Below, one piece after another: positions 15,840 to 24,596 of a DNA stretch of 64,000 nucleotides (within the stretch, counting starts at the first letter, position 1; each line of letters starts with the position of its first letter). Below the pieces are notes generated by a model. It saw only the letters and a list, made by a program, of their open reading frames with translations. It ran no database searches and was not told where the DNA came from. The DNA lies in NCBI GenBank assembly GCA_900770725.1, contig CAAGLL010000090.1, positions 24,489-88,488 of the forward strand, in the 5' to 3' direction. The position numbers and the translations under genes are program-made. Source of the stretch: an uncultured Succinivibrio sp. GTDB taxonomy: Bacteria; Pseudomonadota; Gammaproteobacteria; Enterobacterales; Succinivibrionaceae.

Positions 15840-17205
15840 CGACAAGCGCCAGAAGCCGCAGGGTGCGCAGGGCGCCGCGGCCGGCGACGTGATATTCGCG
15901 CTGGACATCGGATCCTCGAAGATAAGGCTGTGCGCAGGCCAGGTCGACGACCGCGGCAGCGTGACCGTGCTCGGCTACCTCGAGGAGTACTCCCACGGCG
16001 TCGGGCACGGGGCGGTGACCGACATCGGGGAGCTCAGCCACGTGCTCACCGGCATGGTCGACCGCTTCATCAACGCCTACAACTTCAACCTCAGAAGCTG
16101 CGTGGTCGGCGTTCCCGGCTGCTTCATCGAGTCGTGCAACGAGCAGGGCAGCTCGACGGTGCAGAACAGCATCGTCACCGAGGCCGACAAGGAGCGCGCC
16201 ATCGAGAACGCGCGCGCGGCCGTGCACTTCTCCGAGTCCGACTTCGACATCATCCACACCATCCAGCAGAACTACATCACCGAGACCTCCGACGAGGTGC
16301 AGAACCCGGTGGGGCAGTACGCCAAGAGGCTGCAGGTCTCGGTGCACGTCATCGGGCTGCGCCGCGCCCACGAGATCAACGTGAGGAACGTGCTCTCGCA
16401 GCTGGGCGCCGACTTCCGCGCCAGCAGCTTCGTCTACAGCGGCATCGCCGCGGCCGACTCGGTGCTCACCGAGGGCGAGAAGGAGATCGGCGTCTGCCTC
16501 ATCGACATCGGCGGCGGCACGGTGAACGTGGCCGTCTACGACAACAAGCGCCTGAAGCTCTCCTTCGGCCTCGACGACGGCGGCAACACCATCACCGCCT
16601 CCATCGCCAGGACCTTCGGGCTGCCGATGAGCGTGGCCGAGGAGCTCAAGATCAAGTTCGGCTCCGCCGATCCCCGCTACCTCACCGAGGAGGAGATCAA
16701 CACCGCCGTGTCCTACCCCGGCGAGCCTGGCAACGAGGGATCGCGCCGCGACATCAGCACCCAGGTGCTCGCGCAGGTCATCTACAACAACCTGACCAAC
16801 ATCTTCAGGCTGGTGCAGGACCGCATCCAGGAGTTCGTCAACACCACGCCCGAGCGCTCCATCAACCTGGCGGCGGGCTTCGTGCTCACCGGCGGAGTGG
16901 CGATGACGCGCAACATCGACAAGGTGCTCTTGAACGTCAACGCCGCCCAGCCCTTCGGCGGCTACCAGCAGGGCCAGAGCAGCGTGAAGATCCGCGTGGG
17001 CTCCTCGCGCGGGCTTGCCGGCATGGGGCAGCCTGAGATCCAGAAGATGGCCGCGCCAGACCGCGCCGTCTGCGTGGGGTTGCTGCGCCAGGGCTACAGC
17101 CAGAGGCTTCGGCAGATGACCGAGCAGAGCGCCCGCGAGGAGAAGGAAGGCGGGATCCGCAGCATCATGAGCAGGATCAGCAACTGGGCCAAGAGCGAGC
17201 TCTGA
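15817..17205 (+). CDS. ftsA: Cell division actin-like protein FtsA
   Basis: 462 residues. FtsA is an actin-like ATPase that tethers FtsZ to the membrane and recruits later division proteins. Phosphate and adenosine motifs are visible: ALDIGSSKIRLCAG near residue 28, the LIDIGGGTVNVAVYD loop near 228 and LTGGVAMTRNID near 360. The C-terminal SIMSRISNWAKSEL is an amphipathic membrane-targeting helix. I choose the GTG at 15817 because a perfect GGAGG sits 8 bases before it; a GTG at 15799 would add six residues without a ribosome site. Confidence 0.96.
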   Translation: MFKIFGNDDKRQKPQGAQGAAAGDVIFALDIGSSKIRLCAGQVDDRGSVTVLGYLEEYSHGVGHGAVTDIGELSHVLTGMVDRFINAYNFNLRSCVVGVPGCFIESCNEQGSSTVQNSIVTEADKERAIENARAAVHFSESDFDIIHTIQQNYITETSDEVQNPVGQYAKRLQVSVHVIGLRRAHEINVRNVLSQLGADFRASSFVYSGIAAADSVLTEGEKEIGVCLIDIGGGTVNVAVYDNKRLKLSFGLDDGGNTITASIARTFGLPMSVAEELKIKFGSADPRYLTEEEINTAVSYPGEPGNEGSRRDISTQVLAQVIYNNLTNIFRLVQDRIQEFVNTTPERSINLAAGFVLTGGVAMTRNIDKVLLNVNAAQPFGGYQQGQSSVKIRVGSSRGLAGMGQPEIQKMAAPDRAVCVGLLRQGYSQRLRQMTEQSAREEKEGGIRSIMSRISNWAKSEL

Positions 17206-17232
17206 GGGCGGGCCGGCCAGGCTTCCGCCCTC
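17204..17232 (+). terminator. Hairpin at the end of ftsA
   Basis: GAGGGCGG (17204-17211) pairs with CCGCCCTC (17225-17232). No T-tract follows, so this may only attenuate read-through between ftsA and the ftsZ promoter. Confidence 0.35.
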
Positions 17233-17311
17233 TGGCTGGTTCAAATTGTCTTTTGGTGCACAATCAACGCAAAAGCGTGCGCGGGCGTGGGCATTTGTGC
17301 TATCCCATGCG

Positions 17312-17317
17312 TATAAT
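17312..17317 (+). promoter_or_regulatory. -10 box of an ftsZ promoter
   Basis: A perfect TATAAT lies 57 bases upstream of the ftsZ ATG in a locally AT-rich 168-base gap after ftsA. No strong -35 is found at the proper spacing. A dedicated ftsZ promoter is usual in gammaproteobacteria. Confidence 0.5.
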
Positions 17318-17373
17318 GTGGAATCAAATCCATTAAAAGCCGCGCAGGATAGCTTTTTAAAGAGAGACAAAAA

Positions 17374-18732
17374 ATGAGTGATTTTCGAGTAGAGTCGGTA
17401 TCAGACAGCTCCCCGGACCAGAACATCCAGCCGTCCAGCCACTGCAAGATCCGCGTCCTAGGGATCGGCGGCGGCGGCGGAAACGCGCTGCAGCACATGA
17501 TCAACGAGAGCATCTCGGGAGTCGAGTTCATCGCCATCAACACCGATTCGCAGGCCCTGCAGAAGACCAACGCGCAGTGCAAGGTCCAGATCGGCGTCAA
17601 GCTGACCGGCGGCCTCGGCGCCGGCTGCGACCCCAACAAGGGGCGCAAGGCCGCTGAGGAGAGCCGCGATGACGTCAAGAAGCTGCTCCAGGGCTCCGAC
17701 ATGGTGTTCATCACCGCCGGCATGGGCGGCGGCACCGGCACCGGCGCGGCCCCGATCATCGCCGAGATCGCCCGCGAGACCGGCGCGCTGACCGTCGCCG
17801 TGGTGACCAAGCCATTCCGCTTCGAGGGCAAGCGCCACATGGTCAACGCCGAGTCGGGCATCACCGAGCTCTCCAAGCACGTCGATTCGCTCATCGTCAT
17901 CGACAACGACAAGCTCCTGAAGAACTTGGGCGCAAACATCTCGATCATCAGCGCCTTCAACGAGGCCAACGACGTCCTGCTCAACGCGGTCAAGGGCATC
18001 ACCGACTCGATCACCCACGTCGGCTACATCAACCTCGACTTCGCCGACGTCCAGACCGTGATGCGCGGCCGCGGCCATGCCATGATCGGCAACGGCACCG
18101 GCAAGGGCGCCAACTTCGTCGAGGACGCCGTCGAGCGCGCGATCCACTCCCCGCTCATCGAGCCGGTGGACATCTCCTCGGCAGCGGGATTGCTCGTGAA
18201 CGTCCGCACCAACCCGAACTTCCCGATCTCCAAGTGGACCGACGTGATGTCGGCTGTCCAGGCCTACGCCGACGAGGAGGCCGACTGCAAGTTCGGCCTG
18301 ATCTTCGACGACGGGCTTGCCGAGGACGAGATCTCCATCACCATCCTCATCACTGGCATCAGCGCCTCGGACAGCAACCCGCAGGAGAACGCCGCCCGCA
18401 CCGGCCGCTCCAACGAGCTCTCCCGCGCCGACATCGAGAAGATCAACCAGAACGGCTTCTTCAACACCATGACCTCGCGCGGCATCGGCCAGGCGCAGAG
18501 GCCCCAGGGCGTGATCCAGCCGCAGCCCTCCAAGTCGCCGTTCACCGTCGGCGTCCAGCAGGGCCGCATCGAGAATGTCGATCTCGGCAACACCTCGATC
18601 CCATCTGCGATGGGCTTCACCGCCCAGGGCGAGCCCCAGCAGCCCACCGAGCTGCCGGTCGGCGGCGCCAAGAGCGATGACGATTCGGGGCTGTGGGATC
18701 TCCCGCCGATCATCCGCAACAAGTCGGAATAA
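17374..18732 (+). CDS. ftsZ: Tubulin-like division GTPase FtsZ
   Basis: 452 residues. FtsZ polymerises into the Z ring. The N-terminal VLGIGGGGGNALQHM loop starts near residue 29. The tubulin signature GGGTGTG is near 118. The T7 loop FADVQTVM near 225 supplies the catalytic acid. A long variable linker follows residue 330. The last 15 residues (W-D-L-P-P-I-I-R core) are the conserved peptide that binds FtsA, ZipA and ZapD; zapD is also in this window. Longer than E. coli FtsZ (383), mostly through the linker. Confidence 0.99.
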   Translation: MSDFRVESVSDSSPDQNIQPSSHCKIRVLGIGGGGGNALQHMINESISGVEFIAINTDSQALQKTNAQCKVQIGVKLTGGLGAGCDPNKGRKAAEESRDDVKKLLQGSDMVFITAGMGGGTGTGAAPIIAEIARETGALTVAVVTKPFRFEGKRHMVNAESGITELSKHVDSLIVIDNDKLLKNLGANISIISAFNEANDVLLNAVKGITDSITHVGYINLDFADVQTVMRGRGHAMIGNGTGKGANFVEDAVERAIHSPLIEPVDISSAAGLLVNVRTNPNFPISKWTDVMSAVQAYADEEADCKFGLIFDDGLAEDEISITILITGISASDSNPQENAARTGRSNELSRADIEKINQNGFFNTMTSRGIGQAQRPQGVIQPQPSKSPFTVGVQQGRIENVDLGNTSIPSAMGFTAQGEPQQPTELPVGGAKSDDDSGLWDLPPIIRNKSE

Positions 18733-18740
18733 CCCATGAT

Positions 18741-18808
18741 CCAGGGCCTTGATGCCCTGGTTCATTGCACAGTGCAAGGCCTTCTGCATGCAAAAAGCAG
18801 GAGGCCTT
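18741..18808 (+). terminator. Two hairpins after ftsZ
   Basis: CCAGGGC (18741-18747) pairs with GCCCTGG (18754-18760), followed by TTCATT. A second, longer stem pairs 18776-18787 with 18797-18808 (12 bp, one G-U). Neither has a classic T-tract. They probably separate ftsZ from lpxC. Confidence 0.45.
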
Positions 18809-18925
18809 CGCGTATCATGGAGAATGCCTTAAAAGCGGCTTTGCTAAGTCTGCGCTGTGCCGCAGGCGCAAAAGTCGTGTTAGGATCCCTGCGGATTTGC
18901 ACAGCATGGAGGCTTGAGCTTTCAC

Positions 18926-19852
18926 ATGGTCAGACAGAGAACCCTTGAGAAGCCGGTCAGCGTGGTCGGCATCGGGCTGCATTCAGGCGCCAAGGTCAAG
19001 GCAGTGTTTTCACCCGCGCCTGCGGGCACGGGCGTCGTCTACACCCGCACCGATCTCGATCCGCATGTCTCCATCAAGTGCTCTGCGGACAACGTCCGCG
19101 ACACCCAGCTGAGCACCACGCTGGTGAGCCCCGACGGCGTGAGGATCTCCACGGTCGAGCACCTGACCGCGGCGCTGTGCGCCCTGGGCATCGACAACCT
19201 GCACGTCGAGGTCAACGCCCCCGAGGTGCCGGTTATGGACGGCTCGTCGCAGCCTTTCCTCTACCTGCTCTCCCGCGCCGGGATCCGCGAGCTCGACGCC
19301 CCCAAGGAGTTCATCAAGGTCGTGCGCAAGGTGCGCGTCGAGGACGGCGACAAGTGGGCCGAGCTCACTCCGGCCGCCGGCCTCCTCATGGATCTCACCA
19401 TCAGCTTCAAGCACCCGGCGATGGATCCTGCGATGCAGCACTTCGCCTACCGCTTCTCAGGCCAGGCCTTCTCAGAGCAGGTCTCCCGCGCCCGCACCTT
19501 CTGCTTCATGAAGGACGTCGAGTACATGCACTCGCACCACCTGGCGCTGGGCGGCTCGCTTGAGAACGCCGTGGTGATGGACGACTACCGCGTGGTGAAC
19601 CCCGAGGGGCTGCGCTACCCCGACGAGTTCGTCAAGCACAAGATGCTCGACGCCACCGGCGACCTCTACATGAGCGGCCACACCATCCTCGGCCAGTTCC
19701 GCGCCTACAAGACCGGGCACGCGCTCAACAACATGCTCCTGCGCACGCTGCTTGCCGATCCTGCCAACTACGAGCTGGCCACCTTCGCGCACGAGCGCTC
19801 GGTGGGCGTCGAGTACCTCGGCGCCAGGCACGCAGCCCCGCTGCAGGCCTGA
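18926..19852 (+). CDS. lpxC: UDP-3-O-acyl-GlcNAc deacetylase LpxC
   Basis: 308 residues (E. coli 305). LpxC is the zinc deacetylase of the committed step of lipid A synthesis. STVEHLTAAL near residue 74 gives the first zinc histidine, and HKMLDATGD near 236 gives the second histidine and the aspartate ligand. SGHTILGQF follows. The ATG at 18926 gives the family N-terminus (M-V-R-Q-R-T-L); a TTG 12 bases earlier is possible but has no room for the GGAGG at 18908. Confidence 0.97.
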   Translation: MVRQRTLEKPVSVVGIGLHSGAKVKAVFSPAPAGTGVVYTRTDLDPHVSIKCSADNVRDTQLSTTLVSPDGVRISTVEHLTAALCALGIDNLHVEVNAPEVPVMDGSSQPFLYLLSRAGIRELDAPKEFIKVVRKVRVEDGDKWAELTPAAGLLMDLTISFKHPAMDPAMQHFAYRFSGQAFSEQVSRARTFCFMKDVEYMHSHHLALGGSLENAVVMDDYRVVNPEGLRYPDEFVKHKMLDATGDLYMSGHTILGQFRAYKTGHALNNMLLRTLLADPANYELATFAHERSVGVEYLGARHAAPLQA

Positions 19853-19854
19853 TC

Positions 19855-20397
19855 TTGCCTATAAGGGAGGACGGCTGGCTTGAAGGAGCCCGCATCGTCC
19901 CCACATCCTGGTTCGACTCCCGCCCCGAGGGGGCGGAAGTCTCGCTCATTGTCATCCACTACATCTCGCTGCCGCCAAACTCCTTCGGCGGCGGCTTTGT
20001 GGACAAGCTCTTCACGGGCAGGATCGACCCCAGCGCCCACCCCTACTTCAAGGCCCTCGCGGGCTTCAAGTGCTCGACGCACTTCTTCATCGACCGCTGG
20101 GGGAGGGTGACCCAGTACGTCTCGTGCAACGATCGCGCATGGCACGCCGGGAGATCCTCCTATCATGGTCACAAAGAGTGCAACGACTACAGCGTCGGGA
20201 TCGAGCTTGAGGGATGCTCATGGTGTGCATACACTTCCGAGCAGTACGGAAGCCTGATCCCGCTGATCGCCGATCTGAGGGCCCGCTATCCCGCGATCGG
20301 AGAGAACATCGCAGGCCACAGCGACGTGGCCCCCGGCCGCAAGCAGGATCCGGGTCCTTGGTTCGACTGGGACCGGGTGCGCGCATCGCTGCGCTGA
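19855..20397 (+). CDS. ampD: 1,6-anhydro-N-acetylmuramyl-L-alanine amidase AmpD
   Basis: 180 residues. This cytoplasmic zinc amidase recycles anhydro-muropeptides by removing the stem peptide. IVIHYIS near residue 32 supplies one zinc histidine. STHFFIDRWGRVTQYV near 74 is the family core, and AGHSDVAPGRKQDPG near 153 carries the second histidine and the aspartate. No ATG fits; the TTG at 19855 reproduces the family start (...E-D-G-W-L). It begins two bases after lpxC ends, so it is probably co-transcribed. Confidence 0.93.
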   Translation: MPIREDGWLEGARIVPTSWFDSRPEGAEVSLIVIHYISLPPNSFGGGFVDKLFTGRIDPSAHPYFKALAGFKCSTHFFIDRWGRVTQYVSCNDRAWHAGRSSYHGHKECNDYSVGIELEGCSWCAYTSEQYGSLIPLIADLRARYPAIGENIAGHSDVAPGRKQDPGPWFDWDRVRASLR

Positions 20398-20440
20398 CTT
20401 CCTTTTCACACATGCAATTTGAACGCAACAGGGGATAACC

Positions 20441-22993
20441 ATGCCTTCGTATCTGAAAGACTACTTTGCCATGAAGCAAGCGCGCGAGGCCCTGGGCATT
20501 CCGCCCTTGGCATTGAACGAGGCGCAGGTGCAGGAGCTGTGCTCGCTGCTCCAAAACCCGCCTGCGGGCAGCGCCGAGGAGCTGCGCAGCCTGCTTGAAA
20601 ACCGCGTGAACCCGGGCGTCGACGCCTCATCGAAGGTCAAGGCCGACTTCCTCTATGAGATAGCCTCAGGCAAGGCAGCGTCCCCGGCCATCAGCCCCGA
20701 GGATGCCGTGGCCATATTGGGCGGCATGAAGGGCGGCTACAACGTCTCAAAGCTCGTCGCGCTCTTGGACGGCCCGCTGGCGCAGCAGGCGCGCGCGGCG
20801 CTCTGCGGCACGCTGCTCGTCTACGACGCCTTCGACGACGTGGCAAAGCTTGCAGAAAAGGGCGTCGAGGCGGCCAAGGGACTGCTCTCCGACTGGGCCG
20901 AGGCCAGGTGGTTCTCCTCAAGGCCGGTGCTCGACAAGTCCATCACCCTCACCGTGTTCAAGGTCCCAGGGGAGATCAACACCGATGACTTCTCCCCGGC
21001 CCCCGACGCCTGGTCGCGCCCGGACATCCCGCTGCACGCCCGCGCCATGTTCAAGATGGCCCGCCCGGGCCTCGAGCCCGACGAGCCGGGCGCCGTGGGG
21101 CCGCTGAGCCTGATTGCCAAGCTCAAGTCAAAGGGCTTCCCGCTGCTCTTTGCAGGCGACGTCGTGGGCACTGGCTCGTCGCGCAAGAGCGCGGCCAACT
21201 CGCTCATCTGGCACATCGGCCGCGACATCCCGGGAGTTCCGAACAAGCGCGAGGGCGGCTTCGTCGCAGGCGGCAAGATCGCCCCGATCTTCTACACCAC
21301 GCTCGAGGACTCAGGCGCGCTGCCCATAGAGGCTGACGTCTCAAGGCTCAACCTAGGCGACGTCGTCGACCTCAACGTCTACGACGGCACCATCACCTCC
21401 CATGGGACGGGCGAGGTGCTCTGCCGCTTCGCGCTCAAGACCCCGACGCTCCTGGACGAGGTGCGCGCAGGCGGCCGCATCAGCCTCATCATCGGCAAGG
21501 CGCTCACGAAGAAGGCGCGTGAGGCCCTGGGCATGGGTCAGAGCACGGCCTTTGCCAAGCCGCGCGAGGTCAAAGGCGAGGGCGGGTTCACCCGCGCCCA
21601 GAAGATCGTGGGCCGCGCCTGCGGCATTGAGGGCGTGCGCCCTGGGCAGTACGTCGATGTGAGGATCACCACCGTGGGCTCCCAGGACACCACCGGCCCG
21701 ATGACCCGCGACGAGCTTTCCGATCTCGCCTGCCTCAAGTTCCAGGCGCCGCTGGTGATGCAGTCGTTCTGCCACACCGCGGCCTACCCGCGCAAGGTCG
21801 ACGTCAGGACCCACAAGACGCTGCCGCAGTTCTTCCAAAGCCGCGGCGGCGTGGCGCTGCACCCGGGCGACGGCGTGATCCACTCCTGGCTCAACCGCAT
21901 GTGCCTGCCCGACACCGTGGGCACCGGCGGCGACTCGCACACCAGGATGCCGCTTGGCATCTCCTTCCCGGCAGGCTCGGGCCTCGTGGCCTTCGCCGCG
22001 GCGACCGGCAGCATGCCGCTTGACATGCCCGAGTCGGTGCTCGTGAGGTTCACGGGCAAGAGGAGAGCAGGGATCACGCTTCGCGATCTCGTGCACGCCA
22101 TCCCGTACTTTGCGATCAAGCGCGGGCTGCTCACCGTTCCCAAGAAGAACAAGGTCAACGTGTTCTCAGGCAGGATCCTCGAGATCGAGGGGCTTGAGGA
22201 TCTGAGCGTCGAGCACGCCTTCGAGCTTGCCGACGCCTCGGCTGAGCGCTCGGCCGCAGCCTGCTCGGTTAGGCTCTCAAAGAAGAGCGTCTCCGCCTAC
22301 CTGCGCTCGAACATCGCGCTGCTCGAGTCGATGATCCGCGAGGGCTATGAGAGCGCGCAGGCGCTTCAGGCCAGGATCGGGGCGATGAAGGCCTGGCTTG
22401 CCAAGCCCGAGCTCATCGAGGCCGATCCTGATTGCAAGTACGCGGCGGTGCTCGAGATCGACTGCTCTGAGATCAAGGAGCCCATAGTCTGCTGCCCCAA
22501 CGATCCTGACGACGCCAGGCTCCTCTCCGAGGTCGCCGGCACCAAGATCGACGAGGTGTTCATCGGATCGTGCATGACCAACATCGGGCACTACCGCGCC
22601 GCCGCGGCGATCCTGGACGGCATGAAGGCCGAGGCCCCGGCAAGGCTGTGGATGGCCCCGCCTACGCGCATGGACCGCGCCGAGCTCTCAGACGAGGGGC
22701 TCTTCCCGATCTTCTGCAAGGCCGGCGCGAGGATCGAGATCCCAGGCTGCTCGCTGTGCATGGGCAACCAGGCCAGGGTGCGCGACAACGCCACCGTGAT
22801 CTCGACCTCGACCAGGAACTTCCCAAACCGCCTGGGCAACGGCGCCAACTGCTACTTAGGCTCAGCCGAGCTTGCCGCCGTCGCAGCCAAGATAGGAGCG
22901 CTGCCTACCCCCGAGGAGTACTTCAAGGAGGCCTCCTGCCTTGAGGGCCGCGAGAGCGAGATCTACAAGCTCCTGGACTTCAGCCGAAAGTGA
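20441..22993 (+). CDS. acnB: Aconitate hydratase B
   Basis: 850 residues, close to E. coli AcnB (865). AcnB interconverts citrate and isocitrate with a 4Fe-4S cluster. The N-terminal HEAT-like domain runs to about 160. The swivel domain is placed N-terminal (INTDDFSPA near 175), which is diagnostic of the B type. GTGGDSHTRMPLG lies near 493. Cluster cysteines are seen in GSCMTNIGH (about 708) and CSLCMGN (about 770). It sits alone between ampD and a rho-independent terminator. Confidence 0.98.
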   Translation: MPSYLKDYFAMKQAREALGIPPLALNEAQVQELCSLLQNPPAGSAEELRSLLENRVNPGVDASSKVKADFLYEIASGKAASPAISPEDAVAILGGMKGGYNVSKLVALLDGPLAQQARAALCGTLLVYDAFDDVAKLAEKGVEAAKGLLSDWAEARWFSSRPVLDKSITLTVFKVPGEINTDDFSPAPDAWSRPDIPLHARAMFKMARPGLEPDEPGAVGPLSLIAKLKSKGFPLLFAGDVVGTGSSRKSAANSLIWHIGRDIPGVPNKREGGFVAGGKIAPIFYTTLEDSGALPIEADVSRLNLGDVVDLNVYDGTITSHGTGEVLCRFALKTPTLLDEVRAGGRISLIIGKALTKKAREALGMGQSTAFAKPREVKGEGGFTRAQKIVGRACGIEGVRPGQYVDVRITTVGSQDTTGPMTRDELSDLACLKFQAPLVMQSFCHTAAYPRKVDVRTHKTLPQFFQSRGGVALHPGDGVIHSWLNRMCLPDTVGTGGDSHTRMPLGISFPAGSGLVAFAAATGSMPLDMPESVLVRFTGKRRAGITLRDLVHAIPYFAIKRGLLTVPKKNKVNVFSGRILEIEGLEDLSVEHAFELADASAERSAAACSVRLSKKSVSAYLRSNIALLESMIREGYESAQALQARIGAMKAWLAKPELIEADPDCKYAAVLEIDCSEIKEPIVCCPNDPDDARLLSEVAGTKIDEVFIGSCMTNIGHYRAAAAILDGMKAEAPARLWMAPPTRMDRAELSDEGLFPIFCKAGARIEIPGCSLCMGNQARVRDNATVISTSTRNFPNRLGNGANCYLGSAELAAVAAKIGALPTPEEYFKEASCLEGRESEIYKLLDFSRK

Positions 22994-23004
22994 TTGTGTG
23001 AAAA

Positions 23005-23061
23005 CCTTGAAGGGGCGTCGCCCCTTCAAGGCAAGGCCCTGCCTGCGCGCAGGGCTTTTTT
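23005..23061 (+). terminator. Tandem rho-independent terminator after acnB
   Basis: A perfect 11-bp stem (23005-23015 with 23021-23031) is followed by a second stem, GCCCTGC (23036-23042) with GCAGGGC (23049-23055), and TTTTTT at 23056-23061. Confidence 0.85.
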
Positions 23062-23478
23062 GCCTTCAGGATGCGGATTTTTATCATCTGCGGCAGGTAG
23101 CGCGGCGGCCTTTTTCAGACAGCATCTTGGAAAGTGCCGCAAATGCGGCGATTTTTCCTTGCCGATGTTAAATTCATGTATGTTTGTCAAATGCTTGCAT
23201 CGCCGAGGCGGGGATCGCTTGAAGGCTTAGATGCTATAATGCCCATCGTTTAAAGACGAAGGGCAAGACATGCCCGGATTGCCTCCCCAAGCCGCCTAGT
23301 GCGGGGCAGAAGCCGGAGGAACCAACCAGAGTCCGGTATCAGGATCGCTGGCGATCTCCCACATTTGCGCGGGGAAGGATGTCAAAATTAGGAATCGTCC
23401 CGCTCCCGTGGCGCGCGCGATGCGCACAAGCCTCAGGGCTGCGGTTTTTGTCAAAAGAATCTTTCATAGGAGTCATTC
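23062..23478 (+). other. Long intergenic region with mdh leader
   Basis: 417 bases without a credible gene. A small hairpin with T-tract lies at 23136-23156. Then come an AT-rich segment and an extended -10 promoter at 23232-23240. The remaining 230 or so bases form the mdh 5' leader, which has several potential stems: CCGGA/TCCGG around 23311-23334, GATCG/CGATC around 23342-23355 and GCGGG/CCCGC around 23369-23402. It matches no riboswitch or leader class that I can name. Confidence 0.6.
23232..23240 (+). promoter_or_regulatory. Extended -10 promoter for mdh
   Basis: TGC-TATAAT is a perfect extended -10. It lies 239 bases upstream of the mdh ATG, so the transcript would have a leader of about 230 bases. 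No convincing -35 is seen, and with a TGn motif none is required. Confidence 0.6.
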
Positions 23479-24453
23479 ATGAAAGTTGCAGTTTTAGGCG
23501 CCGCAGGCGGCATTGGCCAGCCTCTTTCGTTACTTCTCAAAACCCAGCTTCCTGCCGGTTCTGAACTGAGCCTTTACGATGTCGCCCCGGTCACCCCGGG
23601 CGTTGCCAAGGACCTCAGCCACATCCCCACCGATGTCTGCGTCGAGGGCTTCTCCGGCAAGCCGAATGATCCGGATCCCATCCAGAAGTGCGTGAAGGGC
23701 TCCGATGTGGTCGTGATCTGCGCCGGCGTCGCCCGCAAGCCCGGCATGACCCGCGATGACCTGTTCAACATCAACGCCGGCATCATCGCCGGCCTGGTGA
23801 ACAACGTCGCCAAGGCCGCCCCCAAGGCCTGCATCGCCATCATCACCAACCCGGTGAACTCCACTGTGCCCATTGCCGCCGAAGTGCTCAAGGCCCGCGG
23901 CGTCTACGACGCGCACCGCCTGTTCGGCGTGTCCGTGCTCGACACCCTCCGCTCCGAGACCTTCTTAGGCGAGGAGCTGGGCGTCTCCAAGAAGGACATC
24001 CGCATCAACGTCATCGGCGGCCACAGCGGCGTGACCATCATCCCGCTGCTTTCCCAGGTGCTCGGCCACGACGCGATCGCCGAGGATCGCATCCCCGCCC
24101 TGACCACCCGCATCCAGAACGCCGGCACCGAGGTCGTCGAGGCCAAGGCCGGCGCAGGCTCCGCCACATTGTCGATGGCCGCCGCCGGCGCCCGCTTCGC
24201 CCTCAAGATCGTCGAGGGCCTCGAGGGCCGTCCTGGCGTCACCGAGAACGCCTATGTCGAGTCCGGCTCCAAGTACGCCGACTTCTTCGCGCAGCGCGTC
24301 GTGTTCGGCAAGAACGGCTGGGAGAAGGTCATGGACTTCGGCAAGGTCTCCGCTTTTGAGGAGAAGGCCATCGAAGGCGCCGTCGAGACCCTCAAGAAGA
24401 ACATCGCCAAGGGCGTCGAGTTCGGCAAGAAGTGGGCCTCTGAGAACAAGTAA
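23479..24453 (+). CDS. mdh: Malate dehydrogenase (NAD)
   Basis: 324 residues, like the E. coli enzyme (312). It interconverts malate and oxaloacetate with NAD(H); in a fermentative cell it would run toward malate on the way to succinate. GAAGGIGQP at residues 7-15 binds NAD. The mobile-loop arginines lie in AGVARKPGMTR. ITNPVNSTV is near 118, and the catalytic histidine is in IGGHSGVTI near 178. A GGAG ribosome site lies 10 bases before the ATG. Codons are unusually biased to C-ending forms even for this genome, suggesting high expression. Confidence 0.98.
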   Translation: MKVAVLGAAGGIGQPLSLLLKTQLPAGSELSLYDVAPVTPGVAKDLSHIPTDVCVEGFSGKPNDPDPIQKCVKGSDVVVICAGVARKPGMTRDDLFNINAGIIAGLVNNVAKAAPKACIAIITNPVNSTVPIAAEVLKARGVYDAHRLFGVSVLDTLRSETFLGEELGVSKKDIRINVIGGHSGVTIIPLLSQVLGHDAIAEDRIPALTTRIQNAGTEVVEAKAGAGSATLSMAAAGARFALKIVEGLEGRPGVTENAYVESGSKYADFFAQRVVFGKNGWEKVMDFGKVSAFEEKAIEGAVETLKKNIAKGVEFGKKWASENK

Positions 24454-24483
24454 CCCATAGCGCCAACAAGCGCCATTGATGCT

Positions 24484-24507
24484 GAAGGCCGCCGCAAGGC
24501 GGCCTTC
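24484..24507 (+). terminator. GCAA-loop hairpin after mdh
   Basis: A perfect 10-bp stem, GAAGGCCGCC with GGCGGCCTTC, is closed by a GCAA tetraloop. There is no T-tract, but the position 30 bases after the mdh stop suggests a terminator. Confidence 0.6.
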
Positions 24508-24596
24508 GTCGTCACGGGGCAGGCGGGCGTAAAGATCCGCACCCTTGTGCCGATATGAAGTTCAAGAGGCATCAGATTATTCTTCAGGGAGGGGAC

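Noticed and set aside
15550..17370. 606-codon minus-strand frame opposite ftsA
   Set aside because: Val/Leu/Gly/Ala-rich shadow; ftsA is unmistakable on the plus strand.
23241..23478. mdh leader as a TPP, cobalamin, glycine, SAM or c-di-GMP riboswitch
   Set aside because: None of the core sequence blocks of these classes is present.
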